Under the pieces are notes generated by a model. It was not told the DNA's origin. It did no database searches and worked only from the letters and a program-made list of their open reading frames with translations. From assembly GCA_022447485.1 (NCBI GenBank), contig JAKVCH010000098.1, positions 1 to 8,991 of the forward strand: DNA of 8,991 nt. The letters run 5' to 3'. The position numbers and the translations under genes are program-made. This DNA is from Polyangiaceae bacterium. Its GTDB lineage: Bacteria > Myxococcota_A > Polyangia > Polyangiales > Polyangiaceae. Positions 1 through 5,951 of the stretch are shown here, piece after piece. Numbering within the stretch: the stretch's first letter is position 1; each line of letters starts with the position of its first letter.

Positions 1-534
1 CATTCCAAATTTTGCCATTGAGTAGGCCAAGTGAGGTCCAAAATACTGCGGCTCCATGTTGAGGGGTGGCGAGAGCGTGAGTATTTTCCCCCCTCGCTCT
101 GAGTCTTTCAGGTAGGGCAGGCAAGCTTGGCCGCATGCAAAAGTTCCTCGCATATTGACTTGATGCATCAGGTCAAAACGCTTCATCGAGGTGGTGATGG
201 TATCGCTCAGTTGAATGGCGCTGGCATTGTTGACCAAAATGTCGATACCACCAAAGTGAGCGACTGCTTTGGCGACGCTTGCCTGGACAGCCGTTTCGTC
301 GCGAATATCACATTGGAGAGCAAGGGCTTCTCCACCAGCAGCTTCCACTTCTTCCTGAGCCGTTGTCAGGGTGCCTTCTAAGCGAGGATGTGGCGTTGCC
401 GTCTTGCCAATCAACACGATCCGGGCTCCCTCAGCGGCTGCCGCTCTGGCAATCGTGAGACCGATCCCCCGGGTTGCTCCAGTGATGAGTAGGACTTGAT
501 CTTTTAAGTCGGTGGACGGTGACTTTTCTAGCAT
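1..534 (-). CDS. HSDL2-like SDR oxidoreductase (3' end beyond window)
   Basis: This is an NAD(P)-dependent short-chain dehydrogenase/reductase. Only the first 178 residues lie in the window; the gene continues past the left edge. The Rossmann cofactor motif TGATRGIG is at residues 18-25 and the NNAS motif at 102-105. The catalytic tetrad reads N127, S155 (in LTLSPPLN), Y171 and K175 (YSMAK). The motifs GKTATPHPRLEGT, NNASAIQL and SPPLN are typical of the hydroxysteroid dehydrogenase-like 2 (HSDL2, SDR13C) subfamily and not of FabG-type reductases, so I favour that assignment. The substrate is unknown; the vertebrate homologue is linked to peroxisomal and mitochondrial lipid metabolism. Some HSDL2 proteins carry a C-terminal SCP2 sterol-carrier domain, but whether this one does cannot be seen. 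The ATG at 534 is the only sensible start before the Rossmann strand. No clear Shine-Dalgarno sequence precedes it. It is transcribed divergently from the phosphatase at 612. Confidence 0.9.
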   Translation of the reverse strand, partial: MLEKSPSTDLKDQVLLITGATRGIGLTIARAAAAEGARIVLIGKTATPHPRLEGTLTTAQEEVEAAGGEALALQCDIRDETAVQASVAKAVAHFGGIDILVNNASAIQLSDTITTSMKRFDLMHQVNMRGTFACGQACLPYLKDSERGGKILTLSPPLNMEPQYFGPHLAYSMAKFGM

Positions 535-556
535 ACAACAGGATGGGGCTGCTTTT

Positions 557-568
557 TTGCGTACGCAA
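557..568. promoter_or_regulatory. 12-bp perfect palindrome, candidate operator
   Basis: TTGCGTACGCAA is a perfect palindrome in the 77-bp gap between the divergent starts of the SDR gene (534) and the phosphatase gene (612). Its position fits a dimeric regulator site shared by both promoters. No cognate regulator is encoded in the window, so the role is inferred from symmetry and location only. Confidence 0.35.
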
Positions 569-611
569 GCCTGGTCTATCCAAAGAGAGGGACGACGCCT
601 AAGATAAGCTC

Positions 612-1100
612 ATGACAACTTCAGCGATTTGCTTTGTCTGTTTAGGTAATATTTGTCGCTCGCCGACTGCCGAAGGTGTTTTTCGAGCGAAGTTGGCACA
701 GGCAGGGCTGGAGCGTGAGATTGAGGTCGATAGTGCGGGCACGGCGGCCTATCATATTGGCAAGCCAGCGGATGCGCGCAGCCGTGAACATGCGAAGCTC
801 CGGGGTTATGAATTGGAGAGCGTGGCTCGACAATTTTCGAAAGAGGACTTTCATCGATTTGATTTGATCCTCGCCATGGATACCGAAAATCTAAAAAATA
901 TGCAGGCGATGCTCGAGCCGGATGCAGACGCTCCGCGTGCTCAGCTGAAACTATTCCGTGAGTATGATCCTCAGGCGGCTCCTGGCGAATCCGTGCCCGA
1001 TCCCTATCACGGTGGGAAGCAAGGGTTTGAAGAGGTCTTAGATATTTGCGAGCGAACAGCCGAAGGACTGCTGGTCGAACTGCAGAAGGAACGAAAATAA
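612..1100 (+). CDS. Low-molecular-weight protein tyrosine phosphatase
   Basis: This cytoplasmic phosphatase is expected to hydrolyse phosphotyrosine in proteins through a cysteinyl-phosphate intermediate. The P-loop C(X)5R-S is at residues 10-17 (CLGNICRS), with nucleophile C10 and phosphate-binding R16. The general acid is D130 in the DPYHGG motif. The length of 162 residues is normal for the family, and the protein is single-domain with no signal peptide. The DPY motif and the P-loop type argue against an arsenate reductase. In some bacteria these enzymes (Wzb, Etp) sit beside a tyrosine kinase and capsule genes. No such genes are visible here, so its target is unknown. The ATG at 612 puts the P-loop at the usual distance from the N terminus. 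The Shine-Dalgarno sequence is weak; a GAGAGGG run lies too far upstream. The gene converges on apaG with a 37-bp gap. Confidence 0.95.
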   Translation: MTTSAICFVCLGNICRSPTAEGVFRAKLAQAGLEREIEVDSAGTAAYHIGKPADARSREHAKLRGYELESVARQFSKEDFHRFDLILAMDTENLKNMQAMLEPDADAPRAQLKLFREYDPQAAPGESVPDPYHGGKQGFEEVLDICERTAEGLLVELQKERK

Positions 1101-1137
1101 ATCTGCGATTCCTTCTCGAGAGACGAGACGACGCTAA

Positions 1138-1539
1138 TCAGTTCAGAGATTGAGGGCTTTGTCTCAGCGCGAAGCCGGCGACCTCGGCCAAGAACGTCTC
1201 TTCGCTCTGCAACAGAATCATTTCGAATTCGCCAGACATGAAGCCGAATGGAGTCTTCAGAGGACAGCCGGAGGTATACTCGAAGCTTTCGCCCGTTTTT
1301 AGAACGGGCTGTTTTCCGACAACGCCAGGGCCTCGCACGTGTTCCACGTGACCATTCCCATCAGTGATTTCCCAGTGGCGATTCAATAGCTGTACGGTGT
1401 CCGAGCCAGTATTTTCAATGGTAATTGTGTAGAGGTAGAACCAAATTCCCCTCTCCAGATCAGAATGGTCGGGAGAAAAGCGTGCCTTGACCTTTACCCG
1501 AACGTGACGAGTTTCGGCTTCCGAAAAAGATGACTCCAT
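1138..1539 (-). CDS. apaG: ApaG domain protein
   Basis: This is a small protein of 133 residues made almost entirely of one ApaG (DUF525) immunoglobulin-like beta-sandwich domain. Family features visible in order are the VRVKVKARFSPDHS strand near residue 13, the YLYTITIENTG strand, the NRHWEITDGNG turn, the glycine-rich RGPGVVGKQP loop (residues 69-78) and YTSGCPLKTPFGFMSG near the C terminus. In E. coli and Salmonella the gene is linked to cobalt resistance and magnesium efflux phenotypes, but its biochemical role is not settled. The domain also occurs in eukaryotic FBXO3 and POLDIP2. The ATG at 1539 has a modest AGGG ribosome site about 8 nt upstream. It follows rnd by 40 bp on the same strand and is probably the last gene of the purB-rnd-apaG unit. 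It is not next to ksgA/apaH here, unlike in enterobacteria. Confidence 0.92.
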   Translation of the reverse strand: MESSFSEAETRHVRVKVKARFSPDHSDLERGIWFYLYTITIENTGSDTVQLLNRHWEITDGNGHVEHVRGPGVVGKQPVLKTGESFEYTSGCPLKTPFGFMSGEFEMILLQSEETFLAEVAGFALRQSPQSLN

Positions 1540-1579
1540 GGCCAGACCCTAGTGAAGGAAGAGCTGCTCCGCTAGACGC

Positions 1580-2737
1580 TCAAGAACGCGTGGCGTCCTC
1601 GGGGAGCGGTTGATTGGTTAAATATTCTCTCAGTGGCTCAAGGAGCAACATTTCACGCCAGCCGACGAGAGATTCTAATATACCTATTTCCCCCTGGGTG
1701 AGCGCGGCAGCCTTCATGCGCTTGGTCACACGTCCGGGCAGCGCTAATTCCGGCGAAATGCCAAGCTCGAGGGCGAGATCGGCCTTCATTTTGCCGAGCC
1801 AGCCATCAAGAGCGATTTCCTCAAAGGTAGCGTAAGCTGGAGGGTCGAGGAGCTGGTAATCTCCCTCTTGCGCTGCGGCCAGGTTCTTCTTCATCGCCTG
1901 AAGCAGCGTTGAACCGTAGTCGTTCAAGAAGCGTTGCCCGATGCCTTTTATTCGACTCATCGCTGCAAGGTTCTCAGGCATGCGGCTAGCAAGAGACAGT
2001 AGGGCTTTATTTTCAGGAGCATGTAGTCGCTCTCTGGACGGCAAATCGTTGTACCAATGGATGATCGCTTCGAGGGCCGCTTGCCGTTCAGGCGCCAGTT
2101 GCCAGGCGTTGCGAAAAGAAGCCATCCGTAAGGGCGCTGGCGGTTCGACCGCAGGGTTGAGAGTGTCCAGCGACGCCGCGTAGAGCGTATCGAGGCGGTT
2201 GCGCTCTTTTGCCCGAGTCTTGAGCTCCTCAGTTATCTTAGGAAGATATTCTACATCCGAAGCTGCGTAGGCAAGTTGTGACTTGGGGAGGGGGCGCCGC
2301 ACCCAATCGTCTGCTTGATGGGCCTTATTGCTCCTGACGCCGAGCATTTTGAATTGCAGGTAGGCGAGGGAGACGGAGGACTCCGCACTGAGTAGACCAT
2401 AGGCGATTTGAGTGTCGAAGAGTCGGCCAGGTAAGTCTATTTTTAACTCTTGGGTGAGCAAACGCACATCTTGGAGCCCGGCATGGAGCACCCACTCGAT
2501 GGACGGTCCAGAGAGCAGCTCGCTGAGATCACGAAGGTCATCGATCGCCAGCGGGTCAATCAGGTAGATATCGTCTTTGGCTCTTAATTGAATCAGACAA
2601 AGGCGGGTGCCTTTGCGGTTCGATTCGAATTCCGTATCGAGATAGAAACAACGGTTTTCCCACAAAGCATCGACGCAGTCGCCTAAGCTGTCGACATCTT
2701 CAACCAGGTGATAGCGTGGCCCTCGTTGGCTCGTCAT
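1580..2737 (-). CDS. rnd: Ribonuclease D
   Basis: This is a 3'-to-5' exoribonuclease of the DEDDy class that trims tRNA precursors and other structured RNAs using two metal ions. All five catalytic residues are visible: D34 and E36 (LDTEFE), D90 (HAGLQD), and Y157 with D161 (YAASDV). The exonuclease domain covers about residues 8-180. An HRDC nucleic-acid-binding domain follows at about 212-290, with the typical ALLSLASRMPENLAAMSRIKGIG core. About 95 further residues form a second, weaker HRDC-like region. The total of 385 residues matches E. coli RNase D in size and order. The start codon overlaps the purB stop as ATGA, which implies translational coupling. The third-motif sequence HAGLQDVRLL differs slightly from the common HAGSEDL form but keeps the acidic residue. 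I see nothing to suggest loss of activity. Confidence 0.95.
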   Translation of the reverse strand: MTSQRGPRYHLVEDVDSLGDCVDALWENRCFYLDTEFESNRKGTRLCLIQLRAKDDIYLIDPLAIDDLRDLSELLSGPSIEWVLHAGLQDVRLLTQELKIDLPGRLFDTQIAYGLLSAESSVSLAYLQFKMLGVRSNKAHQADDWVRRPLPKSQLAYAASDVEYLPKITEELKTRAKERNRLDTLYAASLDTLNPAVEPPAPLRMASFRNAWQLAPERQAALEAIIHWYNDLPSRERLHAPENKALLSLASRMPENLAAMSRIKGIGQRFLNDYGSTLLQAMKKNLAAAQEGDYQLLDPPAYATFEEIALDGWLGKMKADLALELGISPELALPGRVTKRMKAAALTQGEIGILESLVGWREMLLLEPLREYLTNQPLPEDATRS

Positions 2738-4164
2738 AAAATCGAGCCTGGCTGATAACCAGCAGCTTGAGGAAATTTAGAGGCAAGGGCTTCGACCGAA
2801 CGGATGAAGCTGGAGACTTGAGAGGGGGCGGCGCCGACGAAGTCGAGGGGCTTCTCGATGAATGCTTCGAGGTCAGCTTTGCTGAGAGGGAGACGAGAGT
2901 CATTGCCCAGACGCTCAAGTAAGTCGTTTTGCGAACGTCCGGCTTCCCGCATCTCAAGAGCTACGGCCACGGCATGTTCTTTGATAGCTTCATGGGCCGT
3001 TTCGCGACCAACGCCCGCTTGAACAGCAGCCATCAGAACTTTCGTAGTACCTAAGAATGGTAAGTATCGTTCTAATTCGCGTTGGATGACCTGAGGATAG
3101 TAGCCAAGCTCTCCTAGGACGCTGAGGAATGTTTCAAACATCCCATCGGTCGCAAAGAATGCATCCGGAATCATCAAGCGTCGGACAACTGAGCAACTCA
3201 CGTCGCCTTCATTCCATTGATCGCCAGCGAGCCCGGCGGCCATGGTCAGGTGACCGCTCAGAATTGTATGAAATCCACAGATCCTTTCGCAGGAGCGCGA
3301 ATTCATTTTATGGGGCATGGCGCTTGAGCCAACTTGGCCTTTTTTAAAACCCTCGGTGGCTAACTCTGCTCCAGCCATGAGCCTCAGGGTGGTCGCAAAG
3401 CTTTTCGGCCCAGCTGCTACTTGGACGAGAGCGCTGACCACATCTAGGTCGAGGGAGCGGGGGTAGACCTGTCCGACGTTGTCGAGAATCTTTTCAAAAC
3501 CTAGGTGCTCAGCGACTTTCTTTTCGAGGGTAGCCAGTTTATCGGTGCTGCCTCCCACAAGGTCGAGCATATCTTGTTGAGTACCCACGGGGCCTTTGAT
3601 GCCGCGTAAGGGGTAGCGGTCGAGGAGCTCTTGGATACGGTGAAAGGATTGCAATAACTCTTCACCACTATTGGCTAAACGTTTGCCGACTGTGGTGGCT
3701 TGAGCGGGGACATTATGACTCCGACCGGCAATCACGGTCACTGCCTCGCGAGCAGCAATCTCTGCCATTTTAACGAGAGCACTCACAATTCGATCGCGGA
3801 CTAATTCGAGTCCGCCCCGGATTTGCATCTGTTCCACATTTTCCGTGAGGTCACGACTGGTCATGCCTTTATGAATTTGCTCATGGCCGGCAAGCTCACA
3901 GAATTCCTCAATGCGAGCTTTAACGTCGTGCCGAGTTACTCTCTCTCGAGCATCGATACTCTCGAGATTGACCTGGCGAAGGACTCGCTCATAAGCATCG
4001 ATAGCTCCCTCGGGAACATCAATTCCTAACTCTCTCTGAGCACGGAGCACCGCGAGCCAGAGTTGGCGTTCCAGGATGATCTTATTCTCAGGGGAGAATA
4101 GTTCCGCCATGGCGGGGCTTGCATAACGGGTGGCGAGGACGTTTGTTACTCTAGCTCTAGTCAC
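2734..4164 (-). CDS. purB: Adenylosuccinate lyase
   Basis: This fumarase/aspartase-superfamily enzyme acts twice in purine synthesis: it releases fumarate from SAICAR to give AICAR and from adenylosuccinate to give AMP. It works as a homotetramer in the cytoplasm. Visible motifs are RHDVKA (residues 78-83), HKGMTSRD (98-105), GRSHN with H150, and the signature GSSAMPHKMN (279-288) holding the catalytic serine loop. The length is 476 residues. The sequence style (NVLATRYAS, RQLWLAVLRAQ, DRYPLRGIKGPVGT) resembles the actinobacterial PurB subtype more than the B. subtilis or E. coli types. The start is GTG at 4164: an in-frame TAA lies only 12 nt upstream, and the next ATG (4110) would remove the conserved N-terminal RYASP segment. 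The gene heads a probable operon with rnd and apaG. Confidence 0.95.
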   Translation of the reverse strand: MTRARVTNVLATRYASPAMAELFSPENKIILERQLWLAVLRAQRELGIDVPEGAIDAYERVLRQVNLESIDARERVTRHDVKARIEEFCELAGHEQIHKGMTSRDLTENVEQMQIRGGLELVRDRIVSALVKMAEIAAREAVTVIAGRSHNVPAQATTVGKRLANSGEELLQSFHRIQELLDRYPLRGIKGPVGTQQDMLDLVGGSTDKLATLEKKVAEHLGFEKILDNVGQVYPRSLDLDVVSALVQVAAGPKSFATTLRLMAGAELATEGFKKGQVGSSAMPHKMNSRSCERICGFHTILSGHLTMAAGLAGDQWNEGDVSCSVVRRLMIPDAFFATDGMFETFLSVLGELGYYPQVIQRELERYLPFLGTTKVLMAAVQAGVGRETAHEAIKEHAVAVALEMREAGRSQNDLLERLGNDSRLPLSKADLEAFIEKPLDFVGAAPSQVSSFIRSVEALASKFPQAAGYQPGSIL

Positions 4165-4255
4165 GGCCGAGACTTAGCTGTGTCGGCTCACAAGTAAAGG
4201 CAAGCTTCAGGAACGAGCTGAAAAAAGGAGTTCCGGAAAAGAAAGAAGTACCTCT

Positions 4256-4287
4256 GGAGCTTTTGGGGTACCCAGCTTTTCCGCTCC
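4256..4287 (-). terminator. Candidate terminator after the prolyl isomerase gene
   Basis: This hairpin begins about 1 nt after the stop codon of the prolyl isomerase gene. The outer arms GGAGC (4256-4260) and GCTCC (4283-4287) are complementary, and an inner GGGTACCC palindrome lies between them. Reading on the minus strand, it is followed by a pyrimidine-rich stretch (CTTCTTTCTTTT). The stem is interrupted, so it would be an imperfect intrinsic terminator. If real, it separates the isomerase from purB, which starts 92 bp further on. Confidence 0.4.
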
Positions 4288-4288
4288 T

Positions 4289-4774
4289 TTAGTGATTCTG
4301 ACCACCTGGACCGTGAGCATGATGGTGTTTTAATTCATCTTTTTGGGCTTTGCGCACAGTCTCGACTCGTCCGCTAAAGTGCAGATCTTTCCCCGCGAGA
4401 GGGTGGTTTCCGTCCATCAAGACGGTAGCCAGCTTCACTTTGATAATTTTTACTGGAACGCTTCCTCCCTGAGGGGAATTCATCGTGAGGACCATGCCTT
4501 TCATCGGCGTAACGTTCGGACCGAGTTCAGCTATCGGCACTTCAAAGGTGCGCGTTTCGTCGTACTCCCCATAACCCTCCGCAGCGGGAACGACCACAGT
4601 GAACGCCTCACCGGGTTCCTTACCGAGGAGTTCTGCTTCAAGACCCGGCACTAAATTACCGTGTCCTTGTAGGTACAAAAGAGGAGACTTCCCAATATTT
4701 GTGTCGAGAACCGCCCCCTCGGCGTCTTTCAGGGTGTAGAAGATGGAAACAACGCGATCTTGAGCAACTTGCAT
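4289..4774 (-). CDS. SlyD-like FKBP-type peptidyl-prolyl isomerase
   Basis: This is a cytoplasmic prolyl cis-trans isomerase and folding chaperone of the SlyD type, 161 residues long. The FKBP fold is interrupted by an insert-in-flap chaperone domain at roughly residues 75-125. Family motifs are VVSIFYTLKD near the N terminus, LLYLQGHGNLVPGLE (32-46), GYGEYDE (67-73) and DGNHPLAGKDLHF (121-133). The C terminus is short and histidine-rich (HHHAHG), a reduced version of the metal-binding tail that lets E. coli SlyD bind nickel. I chose the ATG at 4774, which gives the usual MQVAQDRVVS start. A TTG at 4810 would add 12 residues not seen in the family and overlap the divergent gene's leader. Its neighbour at 4837 is divergent with a 62-bp gap. 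The metal-binding tail is seen; nickel delivery is only inferred. Confidence 0.92.
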   Translation of the reverse strand: MQVAQDRVVSIFYTLKDAEGAVLDTNIGKSPLLYLQGHGNLVPGLEAELLGKEPGEAFTVVVPAAEGYGEYDETRTFEVPIAELGPNVTPMKGMVLTMNSPQGGSVPVKIIKVKLATVLMDGNHPLAGKDLHFSGRVETVRKAQKDELKHHHAHGPGGQNH

Positions 4775-4836
4775 GACGCTTGCTTCTAGCGGGCTTTCAA
4801 ATTGGAGCAAGTTCTGGTCGCGCTTGGCTCCGAGCG

Positions 4837-5529
4837 ATGTATTATCCGCCTCCGAAATCGGAGATATTCGTGCCAGCTAGCTATTTTGACGTCGACGGGA
4901 CTCTCGTAAAAACTAATTTAGTACACCCGACCCTGCACTATTTACTGAACCAAAGCACCCCTCTGAAGATTGCGAAAAGCCTGGCCGGTGTTGCGCTGAA
5001 GGCACCTGCGATGGCGCTCGCCGAGATGCGCGATCGGAGGATGTTTAACGAGCTCCTCTTCTCATCCTACCAAGGAATCAGCGAAGATCGTCTTGAGCTG
5101 CTGAGCCGTGAGGTTTACGAAAAGGTATTGCAGCCCAATCTATTTCCTTTTGCTCGCGACTTGGTGAGTCGCAGCCGCTCGAGTGGTCAGAAGGTGGTGC
5201 TTTTAAGCGGCGCTTTATCCTGCATTCTGCGTCACCTTGCCGAAGATATCGGCGCCGATGAGGTGATTGGCAACCGATTAGAAATGAAAGACGGGCGAGC
5301 GACAGGAAAGATGCTGCAGCCGATCGTGGCCGGTCCGACAAAGGCAAAACTGATTCGCGACCACGCCCGCCAACATCAGCTTGAGTTAGATGATTGTTTT
5401 GCCTACAGCGACAGCTATTCCGATGTGCCCATGTTGAGCGTTGTCGGACACCCCGCGGCGGTGAACCCCGACTCGCGCCTTAGACTCCTTGCGACCGCCT
5501 ACGATTGGCCAATACTTTCCCTGGCGTAA
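4837..5529 (+). CDS. HAD-IB family phosphatase
   Basis: This is a haloacid dehalogenase-superfamily hydrolase of 230 residues, of the SerB-like IB subclass. The motifs appear in order: motif I FDVDGTL with nucleophile D18 and acid/base D20; motif II LLSGA with S124; motif III GPTKAK with K169; motif IV YSDSYSDVPM with D192 and D196, followed by VGHPAAVNPD. The helical cap lies between motifs I and II (about residues 25-110) and is what sets the IB class. Such proteins are Mg2+-dependent phosphomonoesterases; the closest named groups act on phosphoserine or on lipid-linked phosphates, but the substrate here cannot be read from sequence. The ATG at 4837 places motif I at the expected distance. 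A TTG at 4780 would add 19 residues without family support. No strong Shine-Dalgarno sequence is visible. It is transcribed divergently from the prolyl isomerase. Confidence 0.88.
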   Translation: MYYPPPKSEIFVPASYFDVDGTLVKTNLVHPTLHYLLNQSTPLKIAKSLAGVALKAPAMALAEMRDRRMFNELLFSSYQGISEDRLELLSREVYEKVLQPNLFPFARDLVSRSRSSGQKVVLLSGALSCILRHLAEDIGADEVIGNRLEMKDGRATGKMLQPIVAGPTKAKLIRDHARQHQLELDDCFAYSDSYSDVPMLSVVGHPAAVNPDSRLRLLATAYDWPILSLA

Positions 5530-5596
5530 GGGTTCTTTTAAGCAACATGTAACCTTCCGTCTTGGCTAGAAGGCTCACGCAGAAAAGAAATCGGGG

Positions 5597-5614
5597 ACTC
5601 ATTAAGTGAGTTTT
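5597..5614 (+). terminator. Weak candidate terminator after the HAD phosphatase
   Basis: ACTCA and TGAGT form a 5-bp stem with a TTAAG loop, followed by TTTT. It lies 67 bp past the phosphatase stop codon. The stem is short and GC-poor, so this is a low-confidence call. Confidence 0.22.
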
Positions 5615-5707
5615 CCTAGCGCCTCTTTAACTTGAGCGCATGCCTTCGAGAGCCCAGGGTGACACTTGTCCGCTATGAAGAGCCCTGTCACTGCTAGAAG
5701 CGTCTGC

Positions 5708-5743
5708 GTATCAGATTGAGAGGACAGATGAGCGCTCTGATAC
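5708..5743. repeat. 8-bp perfect inverted repeat upstream of the VWA operon
   Basis: GTATCAGA (5708-5715) and TCTGATAC (5736-5743) are perfect inverted copies separated by 20 nt. As RNA they could pair and enclose the Shine-Dalgarno sequence and start codon of the 12-codon leader ORF at 5728. As DNA the two half-sites could be a regulator binding site. The match is seen directly; the function is inferred. Confidence 0.4.
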
Positions 5744-5762
5744 CAGTAGTCATTCGTTCATT

Positions 5763-5789
5763 TTGAATCGCGTTTGTTATCAGTACATA
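5763..5789 (+). promoter_or_regulatory. Weak promoter-like element upstream of the first VWA gene
   Basis: TTGAAT (5763-5768) and TACATA (5784-5789) resemble -35 and -10 boxes, but the spacer is only 15 nt and neither box is a full consensus match. If used, it would leave a leader of about 160 nt before the start at 5952. No better candidate was found in this gap. Confidence 0.2.
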
Positions 5790-5951
5790 AGGCGCTCTTG
5801 TCCCACATAAATCACGCCATTGCGCGGTGAAATCGCCTGCGGCTGCTAGGTTCTTCTTATGCTTAGCGTTCGGAACACCGCCATTGGACCCAAAGCGTCC
5901 AACGTCGCCTCTGGTAGAAGACAATCAAGGGAAGAGAATATTCCTCATTCG

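Larger units (their letters stand above)
5530..5951. other. 422-bp non-coding stretch upstream of the VWA genes
   Basis: This is the longest stretch without a convincing gene. Near its left end is a weak hairpin (ACTCA at 5597-5601, TGAGT at 5607-5611, then TTTT) that could end transcription of the phosphatase gene. Further right are an 8-bp inverted repeat, a 12-codon leader ORF candidate and a promoter-like element, each listed separately. A minus-strand frame at 5694-5924 has no recognisable protein features and I do not call it. Confidence 0.6.

Noticed and set aside
127..381. Plus-strand 84-residue frame within the SDR gene
   Set aside because: The opposite strand encodes a complete set of SDR motifs over the same bases, so this frame is a shadow.
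4775..4836. TTG starts at 4810 (minus, prolyl isomerase) and 4780 (plus, HAD phosphatase) that would make the two genes overlap
   Set aside because: Both extensions lack family support, and ATG codons at 4774 and 4837 give the expected N termini.
5694..5924. Minus-strand 76-residue open frame in the gap upstream of the VWA genes
   Set aside because: It has no recognisable motif, no ribosome site and an amino-acid composition typical of random translation. It also overlaps the leader of the VWA operon.
5859..5951. Upstream ATG giving a 31-residue N-terminal extension of the first VWA protein
   Set aside because: The extension is polar with no signal features and would place the signal peptide and lipobox internally. 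The ATG at 5952 gives a standard lipoprotein start.
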